Positions 1 to 8,680 of a stretch of 64,000 nucleotides of DNA are shown piece by piece. The notes below the pieces were generated by a model. That model was not told the origin of the DNA and made no database searches. It worked only from the letters and a program-made list of their open reading frames with translations. The DNA is from Tellurirhabdus bombi (lineage in GTDB: Bacteria; Bacteroidota; Bacteroidia; Cytophagales; Spirosomataceae), in contig NZ_CP090557.1 of NCBI RefSeq assembly GCF_021484805.1, positions 3,422,001 through 3,486,000 on the forward strand. The letters run 5' to 3'. The position numbers and the translations under genes are program-made. Every line of letters starts with the position of its first letter. Position 1 is the first letter of the stretch.

Positions 1-23
1 ACCCAGGACTAAACCCACTTTTT

Positions 24-1301
24 TCATGATTTAGACTGGGTGCGGCGCAAGAGTTTGATCCGAAAGAGCGTTCCTTTTCCGGCCTGGGTTTCAATATCCA
101 TGCTGGCATGAAGCAGTTCGCACAACCGCTTGACAATCATCAAACCAATGCCCTCGCCATCGGGCATTGTCGGTGATTCGGTCGTTAAGGCCGGGGCTGG
201 AATTCGCGTTTGGGTGTCAGCTACAAAGGGAAGAAGCGTAGCCGACGACTCGGCCGACGGATCCAGTTTACTCGCCAGTTGAACCAGCGCCTGACTGGTC
301 AAGCCGGGGCCACTGTCCTGGACGCTAAGTGTCCAGTGCGACTCATCGTAAAAGGCGACGGAAACCGAAATCCAACCCTTGGGGGTGTATTTCAGGGCAT
401 TATTAACCAAATTCTGGATAATGCGCAGCACCAAAACCGGATCACTTTCAACCGTCAACGTTTCCGGGCAGTCCAGCGTCAAGGTCAATTTACGCTCTTC
501 GGCCAGGGGTTGGATGCCCGTAATGAAATCGCGCAGGAGAGTCCCCACGTCAAACGATTCGATCTGAACCGTTTCCTGCCCCGCTTCGAGCCGGGCCAGA
601 TCGGTCAGATTCATCAAAACAGAACGGGAGGCGGCCAGGGCCCGTACCAGCATTTGCAATGTTTCTTCCCGTTCTTCCTCTGATTTCCCGGACCATTCAA
701 ACATGCCCACCGCCCCTTCAATGGTGCCGAAACTGCCCCGAAGGTCGTGCGTACTCATCCGCAGGTGCTCCCCACGCTGGCGTATGGACGTATTTAACTC
801 ATCGAGCGTATGTTGCAGGCTTTCGGCGCGGCTGGCCGCCTGGAGTTGATAAAGCTGGTTGTACTGCCAGACACTACCCCGGACCATTTCATTAATCAGG
901 CGAAGCAGTTGCTCGAAAGCCTGAATTGTGACCTGCGGCTGGGTGTCTGTGTATTGCAGCAGATACGCTTTAATTTCATCCTTAATGGTATCCTGTAGGT
1001 ATTCCAGCTCGGTGAGCAATTCGTCCAGGGCGTAGCCTTTGTGCCAACGGTGCATACCGTGTTCACTGGCCTTCTCAGAAGCGCTCAGAGAAGATTCCTG
1101 GCCCCGCAGCCAGACGTCAAAAATCGTCAGAAGGGTTGGGATCTGATCATTAAATTCTTCCCGGGAAAGACTTTTACCCGTCAATAGCGTTGCATCCTGG
1201 TTACAAAGCAGCCGCCATCGGTTTAAAAGCGATTCCCGACGGACAAAAAAGAAGGTGGCTAACTGGGCAGATTGTTGATCGAAAAGAGATTCATTGTTCA
1301 T
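24..1301 (-). CDS. Sensor histidine kinase (soluble, HisKA-HATPase)
   Basis: Predicted cytoplasmic histidine kinase of 425 residues. No membrane segment or signal peptide is visible. The first 150 residues are helical and resemble the RsbRD-type sensor region (moderate confidence). A HisKA phosphoacceptor follows with His185 in HDLRGS, then an HATPase domain with an N box near 297-303 (NLVNNALKY), a G1 box DSGPG at 329-333 and a G2 box GEGIGL near 382-387. It ends in a basic tail. The gene is divergent from a single-domain receiver at 1466, so the two may form a phosphorelay, which is inference. The signal sensed cannot be told. Confidence 0.9.
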   Translation of the reverse strand: MNNESLFDQQSAQLATFFFVRRESLLNRWRLLCNQDATLLTGKSLSREEFNDQIPTLLTIFDVWLRGQESSLSASEKASEHGMHRWHKGYALDELLTELEYLQDTIKDEIKAYLLQYTDTQPQVTIQAFEQLLRLINEMVRGSVWQYNQLYQLQAASRAESLQHTLDELNTSIRQRGEHLRMSTHDLRGSFGTIEGAVGMFEWSGKSEEEREETLQMLVRALAASRSVLMNLTDLARLEAGQETVQIESFDVGTLLRDFITGIQPLAEERKLTLTLDCPETLTVESDPVLVLRIIQNLVNNALKYTPKGWISVSVAFYDESHWTLSVQDSGPGLTSQALVQLASKLDPSAESSATLLPFVADTQTRIPAPALTTESPTMPDGEGIGLMIVKRLCELLHASMDIETQAGKGTLFRIKLLRRTQSKS

Positions 1302-1408
1302 GTCTGACAGAAAAAAGGATAGGTAAGCCGAGTTTCAACAGATAGATACCTAGTTGATTTATGCGGTATAGCTATAAATAAATAGCAAAATGGATGGTAT
1401 TGTTTTAG

Positions 1409-1416
1409 TATATTTG
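1409..1416 (+). promoter_or_regulatory. Candidate -7 box (TATATTTG) for the receiver gene
   Basis: The octamer matches the Bacteroidota -7 consensus TAnnTTTG and lies about 50 bases before the receiver gene at 1466. No clear -33 TTTG is seen at the usual distance, so this is a motif match only. Confidence 0.35.
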
Positions 1417-1465
1417 TAGGTAATCCATTGCCTCTATTTGTAGCGTCTCGAAAACCATTACTCCA

Positions 1466-1921
1466 TTGAAACGTAACCTGCGTAATGCCAAAATGTTGAT
1501 CGTGGAAGATAATCCCGATCATTGGAATCTAATGAAAAAGGCAGCGGAACACTGCTTGGCTGAAGTAGAAACAGTGCACGCTCATTCCGAGCAGGAAGCC
1601 CTGCGGTTTTTACAGGATGGCTCGTTGCAGGAGTGGGAACTGCCCAAATTAATTTTGCTGGATTTATACCTGCCCAAACGCGAGAATGGCTGGCAGCTTT
1701 TGCAGCAAATCAAAAGCATGCCTGCACCATTCAACCAGATTCCCGTGGTCGTGCTTAGTTTTTCCAATAGCCCGGAGGATATTCGGCAAGTCTACCAATA
1801 CGGTGGAGCGTCTTATTTAATCAAGCCAACTGCATTTCAGGACTGGCTGATTTACTTTCAGCGCCTCCGGTCTTACTGGTGGGAAACGGTAACACTGCCC
1901 CAGATGCGATTCTACCTATAA
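1466..1921 (+). CDS. Single-domain response regulator
   Basis: CheY/Rcp1-like receiver without an output domain. Visible features are the acidic pair in VEDN (residues 14-15), phosphoacceptor Asp66 in LILLDLYLP, a Ser at the switch position near 98, and Lys120 in LIKP. Such stand-alone receivers usually act by protein contact or as phosphorelay intermediates. The start used is TTG at 1466, because the in-frame ATG at 1493 would begin directly at the first beta strand (MLIVED). That ATG remains possible. It is divergent from the histidine kinase at 24-1301, its most likely partner (inference). Confidence 0.85.
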   Translation: MKRNLRNAKMLIVEDNPDHWNLMKKAAEHCLAEVETVHAHSEQEALRFLQDGSLQEWELPKLILLDLYLPKRENGWQLLQQIKSMPAPFNQIPVVVLSFSNSPEDIRQVYQYGGASYLIKPTAFQDWLIYFQRLRSYWWETVTLPQMRFYL

Positions 1922-1932
1922 AACGTAGGCCT

Positions 1933-2721
1933 CTAGGTCATGACCAGAGGCGGTAGCGAAGCCATATTCAACCAATAGTACAACGTTTCATCCACGGCCT
2001 GTACCAGCAGGCTACTTACTTTTCCCAGCGCAATAATTGAGTTGGCCTGCCATTCGTAGCCCTGCTCTACTTCCTGCTTGGTGTCCTGATTAACGAGCAA
2101 AACAACCGGAATCACGCACAAACGCGGGTCTGACTTCAGGGCTCGTAACGTAATCATCCGATCGGTCTTTTCCGTACGGGCGTCAAGAATAACCAGCACC
2201 GGTAAATCATCAGCCGGATTGGTCTGGAGAACGCGCGGTAAAACAGATCCATTCTGAAAAGGAAGGAGCGTATAGTTGGGCCATTTTTTCTCGGCCATTT
2301 TTTGCAGCAAAACAAAGTCTTCAGCACTGTCCATGACCGCGATGATCGTCGACGAGCCTTGTGGAGGCTGGTCAGAAAGGGTATTCTCGACTGGAAGTTC
2401 TACCAGAGCCTGGGAGCGTAGCAGGGCGGTAATGTCATTCCAGCGGCGGCGGCTAACGGGCAACACGGTACCATCGAACAGATACATTTTCCCGGCCATC
2501 TTAGGGCGCGGCGGATTTTCCAGGTGATCAATACAGGTAGGATTTATCAGCGCCGTTTTGTGGATGCGTAAAAACTGAGGAAGCCGGGCTTCGAAATAGC
2601 TGATTGGTTTGCTAATCAGCGTTTTACGGCCGTCCCGGAAGTATACCCACGAATAATTACTAGCTCCCGAAAGATAACTAACTAAGGAAGGATATTCAAA
2701 AATTTCATTAATCGTACTCAT
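1933..2721 (-). CDS. LytTR DNA-binding protein with C-terminal receiver-like domain
   Basis: Protein of 262 residues with domains in unusual order. Residues about 1-105 form a LytTR DNA-binding domain (SYFEARLPQFLRIHKTALIN and a VLPVSRRR motif), and residues about 124-260 form a receiver-like alpha/beta domain with Asp180 in LVILDAR and a Lys at 234. Classical LytTR regulators place the receiver first. The ATG at 2721 was chosen over an upstream in-frame TTG at 2727. The gene converges with the receiver gene ending at 1921, leaving 11 bases between stops. It is probably a transcription factor. Targets are unknown, and whether the receiver is phosphorylated is uncertain. Confidence 0.8.
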   Translation of the reverse strand: MSTINEIFEYPSLVSYLSGASNYSWVYFRDGRKTLISKPISYFEARLPQFLRIHKTALINPTCIDHLENPPRPKMAGKMYLFDGTVLPVSRRRWNDITALLRSQALVELPVENTLSDQPPQGSSTIIAVMDSAEDFVLLQKMAEKKWPNYTLLPFQNGSVLPRVLQTNPADDLPVLVILDARTEKTDRMITLRALKSDPRLCVIPVVLLVNQDTKQEVEQGYEWQANSIIALGKVSSLLVQAVDETLYYWLNMASLPPLVMT

Positions 2722-3157
2722 TATCAATGTTCATTATGTAAGGATAGCGGTAACTAAAGTAGCACGTAAATTTGTAATTTGCTCAGAATTCTTTTCAATG
2801 GGCACAGATCAGAAACATATACGGCCCTGATAATCAGAATTTACGGGTTTATGTTAAGGAGCGTTAAAAGTGGGGTTTCGCGCCCAAAGGCCAGTGTGTA
2901 ATTATTGTGGCTATAGCGCGTTGCAGGAAGCATTACAAAAGCTGTTGGAAATTAAACACGACAGTTTTTTTAACAGCCGCAGCCTAAATGTCTTCACCTC
3001 GCGCCCACGTCAGCACCTCAAAGAAGGCCCACATATACAAATTGGAACGTGCAGGGCATCGGGTAGAAGTTAATAATTTGATAATACGAATTTTGAATAG
3101 TAATTATTTAATCTAAATGCCTTTATACAGGTATCCTAATCACCTAGTACCTGTCTA
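2722..3157. other. Intergenic region between divergent LytTR gene and uronide operon
   Basis: This 436-base stretch holds no convincing gene. A 67-codon frame from a GTG at 2870 has no recognisable features and is not called. A TAnnTTTG match sits at 2767-2774 (+), and an inverted repeat lies at 3127-3154 just before the operon's first start codon. Both the LytTR gene and the operon must be driven from here. Confidence 0.6.
3127..3154. promoter_or_regulatory. Inverted repeat abutting the uronide operon start
   Basis: Perfect 7-base arms ACAGGTA (3127-3133) and TACCTGT (3148-3154) are separated by 14 bases and end three bases before the ATG at 3158. It could be an operator for a repressor of the operon, or an RNA hairpin that masks the start codon. 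No regulator gene is adjacent within the operon. Confidence 0.45.
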
Positions 3158-4555
3158 ATGATTCAGATTAATAATGCCATTCAACCGGCAGACCTTCGTC
3201 CAAAACTGCAACGGTTTTGGGAGCTATCCGCGCAAAAAATCCGCCTGATCGACCAGGAGTACGATCTTTCCAAAGGCTCGCCCGTTTTTACCGTCCAGGG
3301 AAAATACACCACCCGGGGCTGGACCGAGTGGACCCAGGGCTTTCAGTACGGGTCGTCCATTCTTCAATTTGACGCCACCGGCGATACCTATTTTCTGGAA
3401 GCCGGTCGGAAAAAAACCGTGGAGGTGATGGCCCCCCACGTCAGCCACATCGGCGTGCACGATCACGGGTTCAACAACGTCAGTACCTACGGCAACCTGC
3501 TGCGGCTCATGCACGAAGGGAAGCTACCTCATAACGAGTGGGAGAAAGCCTTTTACGAACTGGCGCTGAAAATCTCCGGGGCGGTGCAGGCCAGCCGCTG
3601 GACCACCATCAAAAACGGAGCGGGAACGCCCGCCGGATTTATTCACTCGTTCAACGGGCCACATTCGCTTTTTGTCGATACCATTCGTTCCTGCCGGGCG
3701 CTGGTGCTGAGTCATCAGTTGGGCCACGTATTTCAGGCCGAGGGCGACGTGAAAATTGATCTGCTCGAACGCGCGTTGCTGCACATGAAAGCCACCGCCG
3801 ACTATTCGGTCTTCTACGGCGAAGGGCGTGACTCCTACGACATTTGGGGCCGCACGGCGCACGAAAGCGTTTTCAATACCAAAGACGGCAATTTCCGCTG
3901 TCCCAACTCACAGCAGGGTTATTCGGGCTTTACGACTTGGACGCGGGGATTGGCCTGGGCCATGTGCGGCTTTGCCGAGCAACTCGAATTTCTGGATACG
4001 CTGGATAAAAAGGGCCTTCAGGCGCATGGGGGCAGCGAAACGCTGGAAGCCTTTATGCTCCGCGCCGCCAAAGCAACCTGCGATTTTTACATCGATCATA
4101 CGCCCATCAATGGCATTCCGTACTGGGACACGGGCGCGCCGAACCTGCATAAATTGGGCGATTACCTGGACCGCCCCGCCGAGCCGTTCAATGACTTTGA
4201 GCCGGTCGATAGCTCTGCCGCGGCCATCGGGGCGCAGGGGCTATTGCGCCTGGGAAAATACCTGAGTGATAAAGGCGAAACCGAAGCCGGACAGCGGTAC
4301 TGGCAGGCGGGCTTAACCGTGCTGGACACCTTGCTGGAAGAGCCTTACCTAAGCGCCGATTCGGCGCATCAGGGATTGCTGCTGCACACAATTTACCACC
4401 GTCCTAACGGCTGGGATTACGTGCCCGAAGAAAGCCAGATCCCGTACGGAGAGTCTTGTATGTGGGGGGATTATCACGCGCGAGAGGTGGCACTTTACCT
4501 TCAGCGGGTCATCAAAAACGAACCGTATTACACCTTTTTTGGAGCCGTCCGATGA
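3158..4555 (+). CDS. Glycoside hydrolase family 88 (unsaturated uronyl hydrolase)
   Basis: Predicted enzyme of 465 residues that hydrates and cleaves a 4,5-unsaturated uronic acid from oligosaccharides made by polysaccharide lyases. GH88 signatures seen are HDHGFNN (Asp102), DGNFRCPNSQQGYS, TWTRGLAWAMCGF, PYWDTGAPN and DSSAAAIGAQG. The chain begins without a signal peptide, so a cytoplasmic location is predicted, unlike many exported Bacteroidota GH88/GH105 enzymes. It heads an operon and overlaps the next gene by four bases (ATGA). Family assignment is firm. The exact substrate (pectin-, glycosaminoglycan- or ulvan-derived) cannot be told. Confidence 0.9.
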   Translation: MIQINNAIQPADLRPKLQRFWELSAQKIRLIDQEYDLSKGSPVFTVQGKYTTRGWTEWTQGFQYGSSILQFDATGDTYFLEAGRKKTVEVMAPHVSHIGVHDHGFNNVSTYGNLLRLMHEGKLPHNEWEKAFYELALKISGAVQASRWTTIKNGAGTPAGFIHSFNGPHSLFVDTIRSCRALVLSHQLGHVFQAEGDVKIDLLERALLHMKATADYSVFYGEGRDSYDIWGRTAHESVFNTKDGNFRCPNSQQGYSGFTTWTRGLAWAMCGFAEQLEFLDTLDKKGLQAHGGSETLEAFMLRAAKATCDFYIDHTPINGIPYWDTGAPNLHKLGDYLDRPAEPFNDFEPVDSSAAAIGAQGLLRLGKYLSDKGETEAGQRYWQAGLTVLDTLLEEPYLSADSAHQGLLLHTIYHRPNGWDYVPEESQIPYGESCMWGDYHAREVALYLQRVIKNEPYYTFFGAVR

Positions 4556-5385
4556 GCGCAGAACCGATCAACGATCTGTCTCGGCTGTGTGTGCATACCA
4601 TCACCACCAAGCCCTGGCCCATCGAAGTGGCCGCCGAACAGTTTGCCAAGGCGGGTGTCGGGGGCATTACCGTCTGGCGGGATGCGCTGGCGAACCGGAA
4701 CATCGCCCAGACCGGACAATTGCTGCGGGACCATAATCTGTCCGTGGTATCGCTTTGTCGCGGTGGATTTTTCCCGCACACGGACGCGGCGGGACGCCAA
4801 GCCGCCATTGACGACAACCGACGCGCGCTCGACGAAGCCGCCGAACTGGGCGCGCCGCACGTCGTGCTGGTTTGCGGGGCCGCTCCGGGCCAACCTTTAA
4901 CGGAGTCGCGGAAGCAGATACAGGACGGGATTGCCGCCCTGCTGCCCCATGCCGAAGCCGTTGGCGTCAAACTGGCCATTGAGCCATTGCATCCGATGTA
5001 TGCCGACAACCGCTCGGCCATCAACACGCTGGCGCAGGCCAACGACATGGCCGAAGAGCTGGCTTCGACGCATGTCGGGGTGGCCGTCGATGTCTACCAC
5101 CTGTGGTGGGACCCAACGCTGGAGGCGGAGATTGCGCGCTGCGGTCGAAATGGCCATCTCTACGCGTTTCACATCTGCGACTGGAAAACGCCCACGCTCG
5201 ATTTTCTGAACGACCGGGGACTGATGGGCGAAGGTTGCATCGACATTCGGCAGATTCGGAGCTGGGTGGAAGCTACGGGCTTTACCGACTTTAATGAAGT
5301 CGAAATATTCTCCAATCGCTACTGGTCTGAGGATCAAGCTCAATTTTTGGAAAAAATTAAACACGCATACCTGAATCATTCCTAA
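4552..5385 (+). CDS. Sugar phosphate isomerase/epimerase-like TIM barrel
   Basis: AP-endonuclease-2/xylose-isomerase-like TIM barrel of 277 residues. Likely metal ligands are the Glu in LAIEPLHP, the Asp in VAVDVYHLWWDP, the His in FHICDW and the Glu in NEVEIFSN. Proteins of this fold isomerise or epimerise sugars and keto-sugars and are often paired with Gfo/Idh/MocA dehydrogenases, as here. The start is the ATG at 4552, which overlaps the GH88 stop as ATGA and suggests translational coupling. A longer upstream frame exists but would overlap GH88 by over 100 bases. The substrate is unknown. Confidence 0.85.
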   Translation: MSAEPINDLSRLCVHTITTKPWPIEVAAEQFAKAGVGGITVWRDALANRNIAQTGQLLRDHNLSVVSLCRGGFFPHTDAAGRQAAIDDNRRALDEAAELGAPHVVLVCGAAPGQPLTESRKQIQDGIAALLPHAEAVGVKLAIEPLHPMYADNRSAINTLAQANDMAEELASTHVGVAVDVYHLWWDPTLEAEIARCGRNGHLYAFHICDWKTPTLDFLNDRGLMGEGCIDIRQIRSWVEATGFTDFNEVEIFSNRYWSEDQAQFLEKIKHAYLNHS

Positions 5386-5392
5386 AACCCAC

Positions 5393-6538
5393 ATGAAAGA
5401 ACACAAAGTAGGCATTATTATGAATGGCGTAACGGGCCGGATGGGCACCAACCAGCACCTGCTACGCTCCATTGCCGCCATCATCAAACAGGGTGGCGTT
5501 AAAGTGGGTACCGACGAAGTGATCATGCCCGACCCGATTCTGGTTGGCCGGAACGCCGATAAGCTGGCGGCCCTTTGTCAACAGTCAGGTGTGCAGAAAA
5601 TGACCACCAACCTGGACGAAGCCCTGGCCGATCCGCACAACATCATTTATTTCGACGCGCAAACCACGGGCCGTCGGGCCGAGGGCGTTCGGAAAGCCGT
5701 GCTCGCCGGAAAACACGTTTATTGCGAAAAACCAACGGCGGTCAGTACGGAAGTCGCGCTGGAATTATACAATCTCTGCAAAGAGGCGGGCCTGAAAAAT
5801 GGCGTCGTGCAGGACAAGCTCTGGTTACCGGGCTTGCTGAAGCTGAAGCGTCTGATTCAGAACGGGTTTTTTGGCGAGATTCTGTCCGTGCGCGGTGAGT
5901 TTGGCTACTGGGTTTTCGAAGGCCACACCATTCCGGCGCAGCGTCCATCCTGGAATTACCGCAAGGAAGACGACGGGGGAATCATTGTAGACATGCTCTG
6001 CCACTGGCGCTATGTGCTGGACAACGTATTCGGCAAGGTGAAAGCCGTTTCCTGCTTGGGTGCCACACACATTCCCGAACGCATCGACGAACAGGGCAAA
6101 CCGTATGTCTGCACGGCGGATGACGCGGCCTACGCAACGTTCGAACTCGAAGGCGGCGTGATTGCGCAGTTCAATTCGTCGTGGACGGTGCGAGTGCGGC
6201 GCGACGATCTGCTAACGTTGCAGGTTGACGGGACGAAAGGCTCGGCGGTGGCGGGTCTGCGGGAGTGTTACATCCAGCATTACGGCAATACGCCCAAACC
6301 CGTCTGGAACCCGGACATCGAGCAGCCCATCAAGTTTTTTGAAGGCTGGGCGAAGGTGCCGGAGCAGGAGCCGTTCGACAACGCCTTCAAGGTGCAGTGG
6401 GAGCTGTTTTTAAAGCACGTGGTGAAGGATGAGCCGTTTCCGTGGGATTTGCGGGAAGGAGCCAAAGGGGTTCAACTGGCCGAAAAAGGCATTGAAAGCT
6501 GGGAAAAACGGTGTTGGGTCGATATTCAGGAGCTATGA
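5393..6538 (+). CDS. Gfo/Idh/MocA family oxidoreductase (cytoplasmic)
   Basis: NAD(P)-dependent dehydrogenase-like protein of 381 residues. The N-terminal Rossmann part starts KVGIIMNGVTGRMG, and the conserved EKP motif is seen as YCEKPTAVS near residues 111-119. The C-terminal alpha/beta part contains DGGIIVDMLCHWRY, probably carrying the catalytic His. No signal peptide is present, so it is cytosolic, in contrast to the second Gfo/Idh/MocA gene of the operon. It follows the TIM-barrel gene by seven bases and overlaps the SDR by four. It probably oxidises a sugar or keto-sugar acid at one hydroxyl. The exact reaction is inference. Confidence 0.85.
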   Translation: MKEHKVGIIMNGVTGRMGTNQHLLRSIAAIIKQGGVKVGTDEVIMPDPILVGRNADKLAALCQQSGVQKMTTNLDEALADPHNIIYFDAQTTGRRAEGVRKAVLAGKHVYCEKPTAVSTEVALELYNLCKEAGLKNGVVQDKLWLPGLLKLKRLIQNGFFGEILSVRGEFGYWVFEGHTIPAQRPSWNYRKEDDGGIIVDMLCHWRYVLDNVFGKVKAVSCLGATHIPERIDEQGKPYVCTADDAAYATFELEGGVIAQFNSSWTVRVRRDDLLTLQVDGTKGSAVAGLRECYIQHYGNTPKPVWNPDIEQPIKFFEGWAKVPEQEPFDNAFKVQWELFLKHVVKDEPFPWDLREGAKGVQLAEKGIESWEKRCWVDIQEL

Positions 6539-7305
6539 AACGAGTCGCGTTCGTAACGGGCGGAAGCCGGGGCATTGGCTACGGCATTGCGGAATATTTG
6601 GCCAAAGAAGGCTTTGATCTGGCGATCAACGGAATGCGTTCGGAAGAGCTGATCACCGACGCCTTGCAAAACCTGCGGGCTTTGGGCGCGGAGGTGATTT
6701 ACTGCCCGGGCGACATTGCGTCAAAAGAGGCGAGGGAGGCGATGCTCGCCAAAATTAAGGCGCATTTCGGGCGATTGCACGTGCTGGTCAATAACGCGGG
6801 AGTGGCTCCGAAAGAACGCCGGGATATTCTGGAAGCGACCGAAGAAAGCTTTGAATACGTCTTGACGACCAATTTGCAGGGACCTTATTTTCTGACGCAG
6901 GCGGTGGCTAACTGGCTGATTGCCCAAAAAGCGGCAGCACCGGACTTTGTGGGCTCGATTATTACGATTTCGTCGGTTTCGGCCACGGTGGCGTCCGTGA
7001 ACCGGGGCGAATATTGCGTGGCGAAAGCCGGACTGAGCATGACGACCCAGTTGTTTGCGGCGCGCCTCGGTGAATTTGATATTCCGGTGTACGAAGTTCG
7101 TCCCGGCATCATCCGCACCGATATGACGGCGGGCGTAACGGGTAAATACGATAAACTGATCGAAGAAGGGCTTTGTGTCCAGAAACGCTGGGGCTATCCC
7201 GACGACGTGGGTCGGGCTGTAGCAGCGCTGGCGCGGGGCGATTTTCCCTATTCGACGGGACAGGTGATTATGATTGACGGAGGCATGACCCTGCCTCGCT
7301 TATAA
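6535..7305 (+). CDS. Short-chain dehydrogenase/reductase
   Basis: Classical SDR of 256 residues. The cofactor loop is GGSRGIGYG (residues 8-16), followed by NNAG, the catalytic Ser in ISSVSAT, and Tyr-x3-Lys in EYCVAKAG. Database neighbours of this type are often named 3-oxoacyl-ACP reductase, but the operon argues for reduction or oxidation of a keto-sugar. The start is the ATG at 6535, overlapping the stop of the preceding dehydrogenase as ATGA. An upstream in-frame start would lie inside that gene. In KduD-like pathways an SDR reduces the uronate-derived keto acid, and whether this one does is untested. Confidence 0.85.
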   Translation: MKRVAFVTGGSRGIGYGIAEYLAKEGFDLAINGMRSEELITDALQNLRALGAEVIYCPGDIASKEAREAMLAKIKAHFGRLHVLVNNAGVAPKERRDILEATEESFEYVLTTNLQGPYFLTQAVANWLIAQKAAAPDFVGSIITISSVSATVASVNRGEYCVAKAGLSMTTQLFAARLGEFDIPVYEVRPGIIRTDMTAGVTGKYDKLIEEGLCVQKRWGYPDDVGRAVAALARGDFPYSTGQVIMIDGGMTLPRL

Positions 7306-7338
7306 ACGAATTTTACATTCCTAGACCCAAATCTAATC

Positions 7339-8643
7339 ATGAAAGAACAAGCTGATTCCCGACGAAATTTCCTGAAAACCGCCGCCACGGGTTCGCTGGC
7401 CGTGCTGGGTTTACCGACGATCATTCCGGCCCACGCCTTTGGGGCCAACGACCGGGTGCGCGTTGCCGTGCTGGGCGTTAATGGACGTGGCCAGAATCAC
7501 ATCGACGGCTACTCCAGGCTGCCGAATGTGGAGGTCGTGACGCTCTGCGATGCCGATAAGGTGGTGTTGGCTCAACGTGCCGCCGAATTCGAGAAAAAAC
7601 ACGGTAAAAAAGTACAGCAGGTCCAGGACCTCCGCCAGGTGTACGACGATAAAAACATTGATGCGGTTAGTATCGCCATGCCCAACCACTGGCACGCTCT
7701 GGCAACCATCTGGGCCTGTCAGGCGGGGAAAGATGTGTACGTGGAGAAACCCGGGTCGCACAACCTGTTCGAGGGTCGGCAGATGGTGGAGGCGGCCAAT
7801 AAATACAAACGCATCGTGCAGCACGGCGTTCAGCTGCGGAGTTCTACTGCCATTCAGGAAGCTGTTAAGCACCTGCGGAATGGGCTGATCGGCAAGGTCT
7901 ACATGGCGCGCGGAATCGTTTACAAGTGGCGGCCTGATATTGGCAACCAGGGGCCGTCGGCGGTGCCCGATGGCTTGAGCTGGGACCTCTGGCAGGGACC
8001 GGCCAAGACGCGGGACTTCAGTAAAAATTACGTCCATTACAACTGGCACTGGTTCTGGGATTACGGCAACGGAGACATTGGCAATCAGGGAATTCACGAA
8101 ACCGATATGTGCATGTGGGGGCTGGACGTGGGCCTGCCGGAAGTCATCTCGTCGTCGGGTGGAAAATACCTCTGGAACGACTGCAAGGAAACGCCCGAAG
8201 TCTTGACGTCAACCTATAACTACCCGAAAGAAGGAAAAGTCATTCAGTTTGAGGTGCGTCCGTGGATGACCAACAAGGAAGATGGCGTCGATATCGGCAA
8301 TATTTTCTACGGCGATAAAGGGTATATGGTGGTCAATGGCTACAACGACTACAAAACCTTTTTGGGGAAAGACCGTGAGCCGGGACCGTCGGGAAAAGCG
8401 GGGGGCGATCACTACCTGAATTTCATCGAAGCGGTTCGGGCGCGGGATAAATCCAAGCTGAACGGCCCCGTCGAAACGGCGCACCTGTCGTCGGGCATCG
8501 CGCACCTGGGGAATATTTCCTACCGGCTGGGGCGTACCCTGAAATTCGACCCGAAAAAAGAAGAATTCATCGGCGACAAAGAAGCGAACGCCATGCTGAG
8601 CCGAAAATACCGCGCTCCTTACACGGTACCAACGCAGGTGTAA
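7339..8643 (+). CDS. Tat-exported Gfo/Idh/MocA family oxidoreductase
   Basis: Protein of 434 residues with a twin-arginine signal at its start (SRRNFLKTA followed by a hydrophobic stretch ending near AHA), so it is probably folded with its cofactor and exported. The Rossmann motif VLGVNGRGQNHIDGY follows, then VEKPGSHN (EKP motif), and a C-terminal domain with WHWFWDYGNGDIGNQGIHE, typical of Bacteroidota periplasmic Gfo/Idh proteins. Family relatives oxidise or rearrange glycosides outside the cytoplasm. It sits 33 bases after the SDR and before the transporter, so it may condition the substrate before uptake. Confidence 0.88.
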   Translation: MKEQADSRRNFLKTAATGSLAVLGLPTIIPAHAFGANDRVRVAVLGVNGRGQNHIDGYSRLPNVEVVTLCDADKVVLAQRAAEFEKKHGKKVQQVQDLRQVYDDKNIDAVSIAMPNHWHALATIWACQAGKDVYVEKPGSHNLFEGRQMVEAANKYKRIVQHGVQLRSSTAIQEAVKHLRNGLIGKVYMARGIVYKWRPDIGNQGPSAVPDGLSWDLWQGPAKTRDFSKNYVHYNWHWFWDYGNGDIGNQGIHETDMCMWGLDVGLPEVISSSGGKYLWNDCKETPEVLTSTYNYPKEGKVIQFEVRPWMTNKEDGVDIGNIFYGDKGYMVVNGYNDYKTFLGKDREPGPSGKAGGDHYLNFIEAVRARDKSKLNGPVETAHLSSGIAHLGNISYRLGRTLKFDPKKEEFIGDKEANAMLSRKYRAPYTVPTQV

Positions 8644-8680
8644 CTCAACCACTGATTTCTTAACCCTTCTTTCCTAAAAA

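Noticed and set aside
2870-3073. 67-codon frame starting GTG in the gap before the uronide operon
   Set aside because: No family features, odd composition and no good start context.
7411-8097. 228-codon minus-strand frame inside the Tat-exported oxidoreductase
   Set aside because: Antisense shadow of a gene with clear Gfo/Idh motifs.
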